From assembly GCA_964619955.1 (NCBI GenBank), contig CAZUJF010000012.1, positions 1 to 64,000 on the forward strand: a stretch of 64,000 nucleotides of DNA. The letters run 5' to 3'. Position 1 is the stretch's first letter. Every line of letters starts with the position of its first letter. This document shows, one piece after another, positions 18,459-26,273 of the stretch. The notes under the pieces were generated by a model. That model saw nothing but the letters and a program-made list of their open reading frames with translations. It did no database searches and was not told where the DNA came from. The position numbers and the translations under genes are program-made. The DNA comes from JACQFK01 sp964619955 (GTDB taxonomy: Bacteria > Planctomycetota > MHYJ01 > JACPRB01).

Positions 18459-19480
18459 AGGCCTTCCCCGATGAAGCCGCGTTGGAAGAGGACCTCTCGC
18501 GGCCCAGCCCCGAACTCGTGAAGGACATGGCCCGCCTCGAAGGCGACCTCGTGATCCTGGGGGTCGGCGGCAAGATGGGTCCCACGCTTGCCCGCATGGC
18601 CCGGCGTGCGCTCGACGAGGGCGGGAGGAAGAACCAGGTGATCGGCGTCTCCCGCTTCAGCGATCCGAAATCCCGGGCTTCCCTCGAGGCGGCGGGCGTC
18701 CGCACGCTTCCCTGCGACCTCCTGGATCGCGCGCAGATCCTCAAGCTCCCGGACGCGGGCGCGCTCCTCAGCGCGGTCGGCCAGAAGTTCGGCACCGCCG
18801 GCGCCGCCTCGTTCACGTGGGCGACCAACGCCTACCTGCCCGGGCTCATCGCCGAGCGCTGGCCGGGCGTGCGGATCATGGCGTTCTCCACCGGCAACGT
18901 CTACCCGCTGGTCCCCGCGGACGGCCGCGGCGCCTCCGAGACCACGCCCGCGGGCCCCGTCGGCGAGTACGCGCAATCCGCGCTCGGCCGCGAACGCATG
19001 TTCGAATACTTCTCGCGCAAGAACGGCACGCCCACGGCGCTCTGCCGCCTGAACTACGCGACCGAACTCCGCTACGGCGTCCTGCTCGAGATCGCCCGCA
19101 AGGTCTGGGCCGGCGAGGCGATCGACCTGGCGATGGGCCGGGTCAATGTGATCTGGCAGGGCGACGCCAACGTCGCCGCCCTCCGGCTCCTCTTCCACGC
19201 CGCCTCGCCCCCGTTCATCCTCAACGTCACGGGCCCCGACAAACTCTCGGTCCGGGAGCTGGCGCAGCGCTTCGGCGAGCTGCTTGGGAAGAAGCCCGTG
19301 CTCAGCGGCCAGGAGGCGTCCACCGCCCTGCTCAGCGACGCGTCGCAGATGGTCTCCCTCTTCGGCGCGCCGCGCGTCGGCATCGCCCAGGCGATGGAAT
19401 GGACGGCCGCCTGGGTGAAAGCCGGCGGCGCCGTGTCCGGGAAGTCGACCCACTTCCAGACCCGGGACGGAGCGTTCTGA
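18455..19480 (+). CDS. NAD(P)-dependent epimerase/dehydratase-family protein without YxxxK
   Basis: The protein has 341 residues with an extended-SDR Rossmann fold. The glycine motif is shifted but present (LGVGGKMG, G36-G42). FSTGNVYPL fits the catalytic Ser/Thr strand. The position of the catalytic Tyr is Y172, but the Lys four residues later is Ala (YAQSA), so either the family uses another base or activity is altered. The C-terminus (FILNVTGPDKLSVRELAQRF) is typical of sugar-nucleotide epimerase relatives. The next genes (DapA-type enzyme and polysaccharide lyase) suggest a sugar or uronate substrate; this is inference. The start overlaps the upstream stop (ATGA). Confidence 0.8.
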   Translation: MKAFPDEAALEEDLSRPSPELVKDMARLEGDLVILGVGGKMGPTLARMARRALDEGGRKNQVIGVSRFSDPKSRASLEAAGVRTLPCDLLDRAQILKLPDAGALLSAVGQKFGTAGAASFTWATNAYLPGLIAERWPGVRIMAFSTGNVYPLVPADGRGASETTPAGPVGEYAQSALGRERMFEYFSRKNGTPTALCRLNYATELRYGVLLEIARKVWAGEAIDLAMGRVNVIWQGDANVAALRLLFHAASPPFILNVTGPDKLSVRELAQRFGELLGKKPVLSGQEASTALLSDASQMVSLFGAPRVGIAQAMEWTAAWVKAGGAVSGKSTHFQTRDGAF

Positions 19481-20490
19481 TGAAGCCCGAAACGCTGGCC
19501 CTGCTCCGCGAAGGCACCGTCATCCCCGCGCATCCGCTGGCCTTGACGGCCCAACGCAGGCTCGACGAGCGCCGCCAGCGGGCCCTGACCCGCTACTACC
19601 TCGCCGCCGGCGTCGGCGGCATCGCGGTCGGCGTCCACACCACCCAGTTCGAAATCCGCGAGCACGGCCTGCTCAAGCCCGTGCTGGCCCTCGCCGCCGA
19701 GGAAACCGCCCGCGCCGCCCGGCCGCTCGTCAAGGTCGCCGGCATCTGCGGATCCACCTCCCAGGCCGTGGCCGAAGCCGCTATGGCACGCGACCTCGGA
19801 TACGACCTGGGCCTGCTCAGCCTCGCCGCCCTGCGCGATGCGGACGAGGAGACACTCCTTCAACACGCCCGCGCCGTCGGCGAAGTCCTGCCGCTCTTCG
19901 GCTTCTACCTGCAGCCCGCCGTGGGAGGCCGAGCCCTCTCCCACGAGTTCTGGCGCCGCTTCGCCGAAATCCCGGCCGTCGCGGCGATCAAGATGGCCCC
20001 CTTCGACCGCTACAAGACGCTCGACGTCGTCCGCGCCGTCGCCCGTTCCGGCCGCGAGATCGCGCTCTACACCGGCAACGACGACGCGATCATCAGCGAC
20101 CTGCTGACCGAATATCGCGTGGAGGGCCGCTCGCTCCGCATCGTGGGCGGCCTGCTCGGACACTGGTCGGTCTGGACGCGGAAGGCCGTCGAGCTCTTCG
20201 CGGAAATCCGCGCCGGCCGGACAACGGCCGACGAGCTGTTCGCGCGCGGCACGCAGATCACGGACAGCAACGCGGTCTTCTTCGACGCCGCGCATGACTT
20301 CAAGGGCTGCATCGCCGGCCTGCACGAGGTGCTGCGCCGGCAGGGCCTGCTCGACAACATCCTCTGCCTGAATCCCGCGGAAGGCCTTTCCCCCGGCCAG
20401 GCGGCAGAGCTCGACCGCGTTCAGAAGGCCTATCCGCATTTGAACGACGACGACTTCGTGGCCCGCCACCGGGAGGAATGGCTTCGATGA
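19480..20490 (+). CDS. DapA-family (class I aldolase/lyase) protein
   Basis: The protein has 336 residues and is a (beta/alpha)8 barrel of the dihydrodipicolinate synthase / N-acetylneuraminate lyase family. The Schiff-base lysine is K171 (VAAIKMAPFDRYKT) and the partner tyrosine Y143 (LFGFYLQPAVGG). The usual GGTTG near the N-terminus is replaced by GVGGIAVGVHTTQ. It is about 40 residues longer than DapA. In this operon, beside an epimerase and a heparinase-like enzyme, a sugar-acid aldolase or keto-deoxyglucarate dehydratase role is more likely than lysine synthesis; that is inference. Its ATG overlaps the upstream TGA by one base. Confidence 0.82.
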   Translation: MKPETLALLREGTVIPAHPLALTAQRRLDERRQRALTRYYLAAGVGGIAVGVHTTQFEIREHGLLKPVLALAAEETARAARPLVKVAGICGSTSQAVAEAAMARDLGYDLGLLSLAALRDADEETLLQHARAVGEVLPLFGFYLQPAVGGRALSHEFWRRFAEIPAVAAIKMAPFDRYKTLDVVRAVARSGREIALYTGNDDAIISDLLTEYRVEGRSLRIVGGLLGHWSVWTRKAVELFAEIRAGRTTADELFARGTQITDSNAVFFDAAHDFKGCIAGLHEVLRRQGLLDNILCLNPAEGLSPGQAAELDRVQKAYPHLNDDDFVARHREEWLR

Positions 20491-22466
20491 TCCTTCTGCT
20501 CGCGCTGCTGCTGCAGGACTCCTACACCGTCAAGAAGGAACATCCCCGGATCTTCGTCACCGATCCGGCTGCGATCCTGAAGCGCTGTGCGGGGCCGCTG
20601 GCGGAGGACTACGCCGTCGTGAAGGAGCGGGCGGACCGCGCCGTGCGTTCGGGCGTCGAGTTCATCGGCAACAAATGGGCCATCCCCGAGGATCTGATGA
20701 ACCTGGGGCTGACGTACCTCGTCGAGCGCGCCCGGGGCGGGGATGCCGCGCCCTACGCCCAGGCGGTCGTGCGCCAGTGGGGCGACGGCGCGATCCTCCG
20801 AAACAAGAACGGATGCGCCTTCGGCTACCACGCCCTGGCCTACGACTGGGTCTACGACGCCCTCACCCCGGAGCAACGCGTGCTCTACGGCGACGCGTTG
20901 GGCGCCTGGCTGCGCTGGTTCACGGACCGTCCCGAGATCACGCTCAAAGCGGGCCATTGGGAGTACAACCAGACCTGGGGGCCCGTCCACCTCAACGTCA
21001 TGCACAGCCGCGACGCGATCACCCAGAAACTCTTCATCGCGCTCGCCATTCTCGGCTCCGGCTCGAAGTTCGAGGCCGACGCGAAAGCCTTCCTGGATTC
21101 CTGGCACAAGCGCCTGCCTGCGGAAGGCCTGCCCGCGTTCAACCGCATGGGCGGCGTCTGGTCGGAGTCCATGGGCCACGGCGGCTACGGCCCCGTGACG
21201 GTGATACCCTACGCCTTCGCCGCCTGGCGCGGCGCCACCGGCATCGATTACTTCAAGACCGCCTTCCCCGCCGAGCTGCCGCGCTGGACCGCGTACACGA
21301 TGATGCCGCACAACGACCGCACCGCGTGGATCGACGACGGCGACGGCGGACTCCCGGGGGCCTTCGTGCGCGCCGCGCCTTTCCTGCGCGACGGGCTCTC
21401 CCGCCATCTGGCGGATCAGGGCCGGACCTGGATCCGCGAACGCTGGCAGCGGGTCGCCGCGCTGGATCCGGCCCTGGCGCCGGCCGGCCCGGAATCGCTC
21501 TCGCTGGGCACGCATTTCAAGGGCGCGGGCCATGTCTATGTGCGCAGCGCCTGGAAGGACCCGGACGCCACCTGGGCGTTCTTCGGTGCGGGGCCGCAGT
21601 TCGCCGGCCACTCGCGCGACGACGAGGGCCATTTCCTGATCTCGAAGAAGGGCGCGCTCGTCTCCCGCGCGGGCGGGCAAGGCGGCAATGACGACGATTA
21701 CTACAGCGGGGGCTCGCTCATCTACAACCTGCCCACGATCTTCGATCCCTCGGAGAAGTTCCGGCGCGACAAGGCGAACGAGAACGACGGCGGCCTCGTG
21801 AGGGGCGTCTATGTCGACGGCCCGTGGCCCCGCGAACGCGGGCAGATCACCGCGTTCGAGCACACGCCCAAACACACGTATGCCGCCGCCGACCTCACAA
21901 AGGGCTACGCCGCTGCCAAGACGCGATCCGTCAGCCGGCAGTTCCTCTATCTGCGCGGCGCGAAGGAGTACTTCCTCATCTTCGACCGCGTCGAGGCGAC
22001 GAATCCCGCATTCAAGCGTCACTCGTTCTTTCACATTCCCACGGAGCCCGCCTCGGTCAACGGAACGCTCAGCTGGCTGAGCCTGCCGGAGGCGGACGGC
22101 GACAAACAGGTGGCGTCGAAAGGCCGCTCGCGGGCCTTCCTGCACACGCTGCTGCCGGAAAGAGCGGAGGTCGTGACGCGGGGCGGCCCGGGCAAGGAGG
22201 CCTGGGGGCATCCGCTGGAGCCGTCGGCCCAGTACAACCATATGACGCCCGGCCGGACGAAGCCGCCGATCTGCCCCTGGCGCATCGAGGTCGCGGATCC
22301 CGGGACGGGAAGCCGCTCGCTCTTCCTCCAGGTCCTCGAAGTGACCGATGAAGGCGTCGCCGCGCCGGCCGCACTGAAGTTCCTCGCGCCCGCCGGGGTC
22401 CAGTTCCCGGACGGCCGCCAGGTCCACTTCCACGCCACCGGACCCGTGGGAATCCGGCTTCCTTAA
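20487..22466 (+). CDS. exported heparinase II/III-like polysaccharide lyase
   Basis: The protein has 659 residues. I chose the ATG at 20487 because it overlaps the upstream stop (ATGA) as elsewhere in this operon and begins a signal peptide directly (MILLLALLLQ); an ATG 9 bases earlier is possible. Residues about 20-330 are a helical toroid (WAIPEDLMNLGLTYLVE, GYHALAYDWVYDALT, NQTWGPVHLNVMHSRDAI). Residues about 345-659 are a beta-sandwich typical of heparinase II/III and alginate-lyase relatives (AGHSRDDEGHFLIS). Asn161, His168 and the GHSRDDEGH segment are candidate active-site groups. It probably cleaves uronate-containing glycans outside the cell. The exact PL family and substrate cannot be told by eye. 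Confidence 0.8.
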   Translation: MILLLALLLQDSYTVKKEHPRIFVTDPAAILKRCAGPLAEDYAVVKERADRAVRSGVEFIGNKWAIPEDLMNLGLTYLVERARGGDAAPYAQAVVRQWGDGAILRNKNGCAFGYHALAYDWVYDALTPEQRVLYGDALGAWLRWFTDRPEITLKAGHWEYNQTWGPVHLNVMHSRDAITQKLFIALAILGSGSKFEADAKAFLDSWHKRLPAEGLPAFNRMGGVWSESMGHGGYGPVTVIPYAFAAWRGATGIDYFKTAFPAELPRWTAYTMMPHNDRTAWIDDGDGGLPGAFVRAAPFLRDGLSRHLADQGRTWIRERWQRVAALDPALAPAGPESLSLGTHFKGAGHVYVRSAWKDPDATWAFFGAGPQFAGHSRDDEGHFLISKKGALVSRAGGQGGNDDDYYSGGSLIYNLPTIFDPSEKFRRDKANENDGGLVRGVYVDGPWPRERGQITAFEHTPKHTYAAADLTKGYAAAKTRSVSRQFLYLRGAKEYFLIFDRVEATNPAFKRHSFFHIPTEPASVNGTLSWLSLPEADGDKQVASKGRSRAFLHTLLPERAEVVTRGGPGKEAWGHPLEPSAQYNHMTPGRTKPPICPWRIEVADPGTGSRSLFLQVLEVTDEGVAAPAALKFLAPAGVQFPDGRQVHFHATGPVGIRLP

Positions 22467-23470
22467 CGGACGCAGCGCGGCAGCGGCAGGTCGAGCAGCG
22501 TGCGCAACCCGGGCGCGGCGCCGGCGATGCGCGGAACCGCGTTGATCACCATCGCGATCGTCCCCGTGTCGCCGTGCACGCCGCCGAGCACGCGCTGATG
22601 AACGTCCGGCAGGCCCTTGATCACGACCTCGTCGTACTCCTCAGGCACCCCGGCGTGCGCGGTGAATTCCAGGCTGACGAGGACGTCCTTGCCGCGATAT
22701 CCGCGCGCCACGCTTTTCAGCCCGGCGACCCGGCCCGCGGCGATCGGCCCGACGCCCGACGGCGTCTCCTTCTCGGCGAGCACCGCCTCGGGCGGCGTCT
22801 CCTCGATGCGATCCAGCGTCCAGCCGAGCCCGTCCGCGATCAGGTTGATCGATTCCATGAGCCCGACGTGGCCCGTGATGGCCTTCCCGTCGATCTTCGC
22901 GCGGAACTCCGCGGGCGTCAGGCCGGAACCGACCTTGGTCTGGAACGGGATGCGGCGGCGCGCGGAATTCATCATGCGCACGACGCGGATCGAGTCCACC
23001 CGCAGGCAGGGCGCCGTCAGCATCAGCGGCAGGGAGTCCATCAGATAACCCGGATTAATGCCCGTGCCGACGAGCGCCGCGCCGCCTTCGCGTCCGGCGG
23101 CATCGAGACGCTTCGAGACCTCCGGGTGCCGCTTCCAGGGGTACGAGAGTTCCTCGCAGGTCGAGACCACGTCCAGGCCCGCCTTCAGACACTGCAGCAG
23201 CTGCGGCTCCACGACGCGCAGGTCCGACGCCGTGGCGTGGACGACCACGTCCGCTTCCACGCGCTTGAAGAGCGCCGGGGCGTCGTCCTCGACGGCCACG
23301 CCCAGCTTCGCCGGCAGCCCCAGCGCCTCGCCGGCATCCCGGCCCTTGAGCTTGGGATTCACATCGACGGCGCCCACGAGGATGAAGCCCTGCTTCTCCT
23401 GCAGCGCCTTGATGACGCCCGCGCCCATGACGCCCAGCCCGTAGGAAATGACCCGGATCTTCTCGCTCAT
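22463..23470 (-). CDS. DapB-like amino-acid dehydrogenase (2,4-diaminopentanoate dehydrogenase-like)
   Basis: The protein has 335 residues. The N-terminal Rossmann fold reads YGLGVMGAGVIKALQEK and continues LVGAVDVNPKLKG, as in the dihydrodipicolinate-reductase-like family that includes 2,4-diaminopentanoate dehydrogenase. ATASDLRVVEPQL, STCEELSYPW and GTGINPGYLMD are further family-like segments. It is longer than true DapB (about 270). It lies downstream of a D-amino-acid aminotransferase with an ATGA overlap, so a joint role in amino-acid turnover is plausible. Its 3' end overlaps the convergent lyase gene by 4 bases. Confidence 0.78.
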   Translation of the reverse strand: MSEKIRVISYGLGVMGAGVIKALQEKQGFILVGAVDVNPKLKGRDAGEALGLPAKLGVAVEDDAPALFKRVEADVVVHATASDLRVVEPQLLQCLKAGLDVVSTCEELSYPWKRHPEVSKRLDAAGREGGAALVGTGINPGYLMDSLPLMLTAPCLRVDSIRVVRMMNSARRRIPFQTKVGSGLTPAEFRAKIDGKAITGHVGLMESINLIADGLGWTLDRIEETPPEAVLAEKETPSGVGPIAAGRVAGLKSVARGYRGKDVLVSLEFTAHAGVPEEYDEVVIKGLPDVHQRVLGGVHGDTGTIAMVINAVPRIAGAAPGLRTLLDLPLPRCVR

Positions 23471-24300
23471 GAGGATCTCCTGCGTTCCTGAAAGACGGTT
23501 TGAAGTCTGCGGGTGACGGGGCCCGGCGCGCCGCCGCCGACGGGACGCCCGTCGAGGGATTCCACCGGCGCCACCTCGATCGTGGTGCCGGTCATGAACA
23601 GTTCATCGGCGCCGCGCGCCTCCTCCAGGGTCCACGGGCGCTCCTCCGCGGAAATGCCCAGATCCGCCGCCAGGCGCAGCACGAAATCCCGCGTGACCCC
23701 CCTGAGGATGCGGGCGTCGGCCGGATGCGTGAACACCCGGCCGCCCCGGACCAGGAAGGCGTTCGAGACCGTGCCTTCGGTGACCGTGCCGTCTTCGCGC
23801 ACGAAGAGTCCCTCGTCGGCTCCCGCTCGCACCGCGGCCTGTTTGGCGAGCACGTTGGCGAGCAGATTGAGCGTCTTGAGATGACAGCGGCCCCAACGGT
23901 CGTCGGGCACGGAGCGGAGCTTCATCGCGGCGGGGACCCGGCCCGCGGGATTGCTGTACGCGACAAAGGTCGGCGCAAGGCCGGCCGGAAAGACGTGCGA
24001 ACGGGGCGCCGCTCCGCGGGTGATCTGCAGATAGACCGTGCCGTCCCCGCGCTCGGCGGCCAGCGTCCGACACAGCTCCGCGATGCGCTCCAGCGGCTCC
24101 GGCAGCGCGATCTCGAGACCCTGCAGGGTGCGGACCAGGCGGACCAGGTGCTCGTCCAGGAGGAAGGGCCGGCCCTCGTAGACGCGGAGCACCTCGTACG
24201 CGCCGTCCCCGAACTGGAAGCCGCGGTCGTCGAAACGAACCCTGGCTTCGGCGGCCTCATAAGAGCGGCCGTTGATATGGATCCGGTGGGAGTCGCTCAT
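23467..24300 (-). CDS. dat: D-amino-acid aminotransferase (PLP fold type IV)
   Basis: The protein has 277 residues, the usual size for D-alanine aminotransferase. The PLP lysine is K142 (RCHLKTLNLLANVLAK). The RGxxxRxH signature that distinguishes D-amino-acid from branched-chain aminotransferases is present at R95-H102 (RGAAPRSH). TEGTVSNAFLV and LFMTGTTIEVAPV complete the PLP and substrate pocket. It moves amino groups between D-amino acids and 2-oxo acids in the cytoplasm, often to supply D-Glu or D-Ala for the wall. It is the first gene of a two-gene unit with the dehydrogenase. Confidence 0.88.
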   Translation of the reverse strand: MSDSHRIHINGRSYEAAEARVRFDDRGFQFGDGAYEVLRVYEGRPFLLDEHLVRLVRTLQGLEIALPEPLERIAELCRTLAAERGDGTVYLQITRGAAPRSHVFPAGLAPTFVAYSNPAGRVPAAMKLRSVPDDRWGRCHLKTLNLLANVLAKQAAVRAGADEGLFVREDGTVTEGTVSNAFLVRGGRVFTHPADARILRGVTRDFVLRLAADLGISAEERPWTLEEARGADELFMTGTTIEVAPVESLDGRPVGGGAPGPVTRRLQTVFQERRRSS

Positions 24301-24342
24301 GCTGCTCGCAGGATACTAAAGCCCGGGGGCCTGATTTGTGGC

Positions 24343-25608
24343 CTATTTTCCGTCGTCCCTCCGCGAAGCCCGCCCCAGGTGCCTCCGGAACCAGGCGGCG
24401 GCCAGACGCGCCACCTCGTCCAGGGCGCCCTCCTCCTCGAAGAGGTGGGAGGCCCCGGGGACGACCGCGAGATCCCTGTCCCGGCTCCCCAGCCGGCCGA
24501 GCGCCCGACGGTTCAGCCGCAGGACGGCCTCGTCCAGCCCCCCCACGATCAGCAACGTCGGCGCCGCCACGAGCGGCAGCACGGAGTCCGCGAGATCCGG
24601 CCGGCCGCCGCGACCGACCACGGCGGCGATGCCCGCCCCCGCGCGGGAGGCCGCTTCGAGAGCGACCGCGGCCCCGGTGCTGGCGCCGAAATACGCGATC
24701 GGAAGCCCCCGCAGGGTGGGATGCTCCCGGGCCCAGGCCGTCGCCGCCGAAAGGCGGTCCGCGGAGAGCGCCAGATCGAACGCCTCCTCCGCGCCGAGCA
24801 GATCCACGAGGAGCGTGGCCAGGCCCTCCCTCCGGAGCCCCGCGGCCACGTGGCGGTTCCGCGGGCTGAGCCGGCCGCTGCCGCTGCCGTGGGCGAAGAT
24901 CACCAGCCCCGCCGCCTGCGGCGGGAGGGAAAGATCCCCCCGGAGCGCGTCCCCGCCGGCGGGAATCTCCACCGGCGTTTCCGGGTTCTCCCCCAGGAGC
25001 CCGACCACCTCCTCGTCGCTCACGGTCGAAAAATCCCGGTAGTAGCGGCCCACCGCGCCGAAGGATTCGGGCGTATGCAGGCACAGCGTCTCGTCCGCCA
25101 TCGCCTGCACGCGCGCCAGCGTGTCGGGCGGCGAGACCGGCACCGCGGCCACCAGCCGCGCGGGCTTTCGGGCCCGGAGCGAGCGGAGCGCCGCCAGCAT
25201 GGTGAACCCCGTCGCCAAGCCGTCGTCCACGACGATCACGATCCGACGGGCCGGGTCCGCCGGCTTCTTCACGGGGGTGTACAGGGCGCGACGATGCCGG
25301 AGCAGTTCCCTCTCGGCCAGGATCTCCGCCTCCAGATCCGCCCGGCCGACCTCCGGCTCGCGCGCGTGACGCCCGAGTTCGACGCGGCCGTCCTCGGAAA
25401 TCGAACCGATCGCGAATTCCGGATTTCCGGGCGCCCCGAGCTTGTGCACGAGCACGACGTCCAGTTCGCCTCCCAGCGCGTCGGCGATGATCCGGCCCAA
25501 AGGAACCCCTCCCCGCGGAATGGCGAGGATCAGCGGATTCCGGCCGCGATAGGAGGCCAGGCCCCGGGCGAGCAGCCGGCCCGCGTGCCTTCGATCCCTG
25601 AACTCCAT
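24343..25608 (-). CDS. phosphoribosyltransferase / alpha-beta hydrolase fusion
   Basis: The protein has 421 residues. Residues about 1-210 are a phosphoribosyltransferase fold with the PRPP loop VIVVDDGLATG (about 124-134). Residues about 215-421 are a dienelactone-hydrolase-like alpha/beta hydrolase with nucleophile S310 (GASTG), D359 (GGLDE) and H388 (GASHLFEEEG). I chose the ATG at 25608 because MEFRDRRHAGRLLA matches where such proteins begin; the open frame runs 26 codons further upstream. The fusion order is known in many bacteria, usually without an assigned role. It is divergent from the second ECF operon. Confidence 0.85.
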   Translation of the reverse strand: MEFRDRRHAGRLLARGLASYRGRNPLILAIPRGGVPLGRIIADALGGELDVVLVHKLGAPGNPEFAIGSISEDGRVELGRHAREPEVGRADLEAEILAERELLRHRRALYTPVKKPADPARRIVIVVDDGLATGFTMLAALRSLRARKPARLVAAVPVSPPDTLARVQAMADETLCLHTPESFGAVGRYYRDFSTVSDEEVVGLLGENPETPVEIPAGGDALRGDLSLPPQAAGLVIFAHGSGSGRLSPRNRHVAAGLRREGLATLLVDLLGAEEAFDLALSADRLSAATAWAREHPTLRGLPIAYFGASTGAAVALEAASRAGAGIAAVVGRGGRPDLADSVLPLVAAPTLLIVGGLDEAVLRLNRRALGRLGSRDRDLAVVPGASHLFEEEGALDEVARLAAAWFRRHLGRASRRDDGK

Positions 25609-25708
25609 CGAGACTATCCGACGCAAACGGCCTGCCATCGCCTTCAGAGCGGGGACCCGCTCCCCCGCCGGGAGGATTCGATACACTGGCCTCCGGGCGG
25701 ACGGATGT

Positions 25709-25755
25709 TTTTCCCTTCCCGCGCGATTTTCCGGGGACTTTTCCCCTCCCGCGTG
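25709..25755. repeat. 30-bp-spaced direct repeat upstream of ECF sigma gene
   Basis: TTTTCCCTTCCCGCGCG at 25709-25725 and TTTTCCCCTCCCGCGTG at 25739-25755 agree at 15 of 17 positions and are spaced by exactly 30 bases, close to three helical turns. The second copy ends 11 bases before the sigma ATG. It also contains part of a small hairpin (GGGGACTTTTCCCC, 25733-25746). This fits a pair of regulator or promoter sites for the ECF operon; that function is inferred. Confidence 0.5.
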
Positions 25756-25766
25756 TCACGGGAACG

Positions 25767-26273
25767 ATGGAGCTGACCCTGTCTATGGGCATACAGGTCT
25801 GGGAGGCGCTGTGGAAGCGGCATGCCGACCGGCTCCTCCTCTATGCCGGCACGCTGCTCTCCGACCGGGCCGCCGCCGAGGACACGCTCCAGAACGTCTT
25901 CGTCCGCCTCATCGCCGCGGGCGATCCGCCGGAATTCGAGTCCGAGACCGGCTACCTCTTCCGGGCCGTCCGCAACGAGGCGCTCAACCAGCTGCGTCTG
26001 CGCCAGACGCGCGCGCGGTCCCTGCCCCGCCTCTTCGACGAGCCGCAGGACCCCCGTGAAAACGCCGAACTCGCCGAGACGGGTCGCCAGGTGGAACGTG
26101 CCCTGATGGAACTCCTCCCGGAGGAGCGCGAGGCGGTGGTCCTGAAGATCTGGGCGGACCTCTCCTTCCCCGAAACCGCCGAGGTGCTCGGCGTGACCGA
26201 GAAGACCGTGGAACACCGCTATTACCGCGGGCTCGCCGCGCTCAAAGCGGCGCTGAAAGGGACCCATGAGTGA
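25767..26273 (+). CDS. ECF RNA polymerase sigma factor
   Basis: The protein has 168 residues (162 if the second ATG at 25785 is used). Region 2 is LLSDRAAAEDTLQNVFVRLI and region 4 is LLPEEREAVVLKIWADLS then FPETAEVLGVTEKTVEHRYY. It opens an eight-gene operon that runs to 37017 with gaps of 22 bases or less. Its stop lies 8 bases inside the next gene, a membrane-anchored propeller that is the likely anti-sigma factor. Repeats at 25709-25755 may be its own promoter control. Confidence 0.9.
   Translation: MELTLSMGIQVWEALWKRHADRLLLYAGTLLSDRAAAEDTLQNVFVRLIAAGDPPEFESETGYLFRAVRNEALNQLRLRQTRARSLPRLFDEPQDPRENAELAETGRQVERALMELLPEEREAVVLKIWADLSFPETAEVLGVTEKTVEHRYYRGLAALKAALKGTHE

Noticed and set aside
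19480..20490. Calling the DapA-family gene dapA
   Set aside because: Longer than DapA, no GGTTG loop, and placed in a polysaccharide operon, so lysine biosynthesis is not supported.
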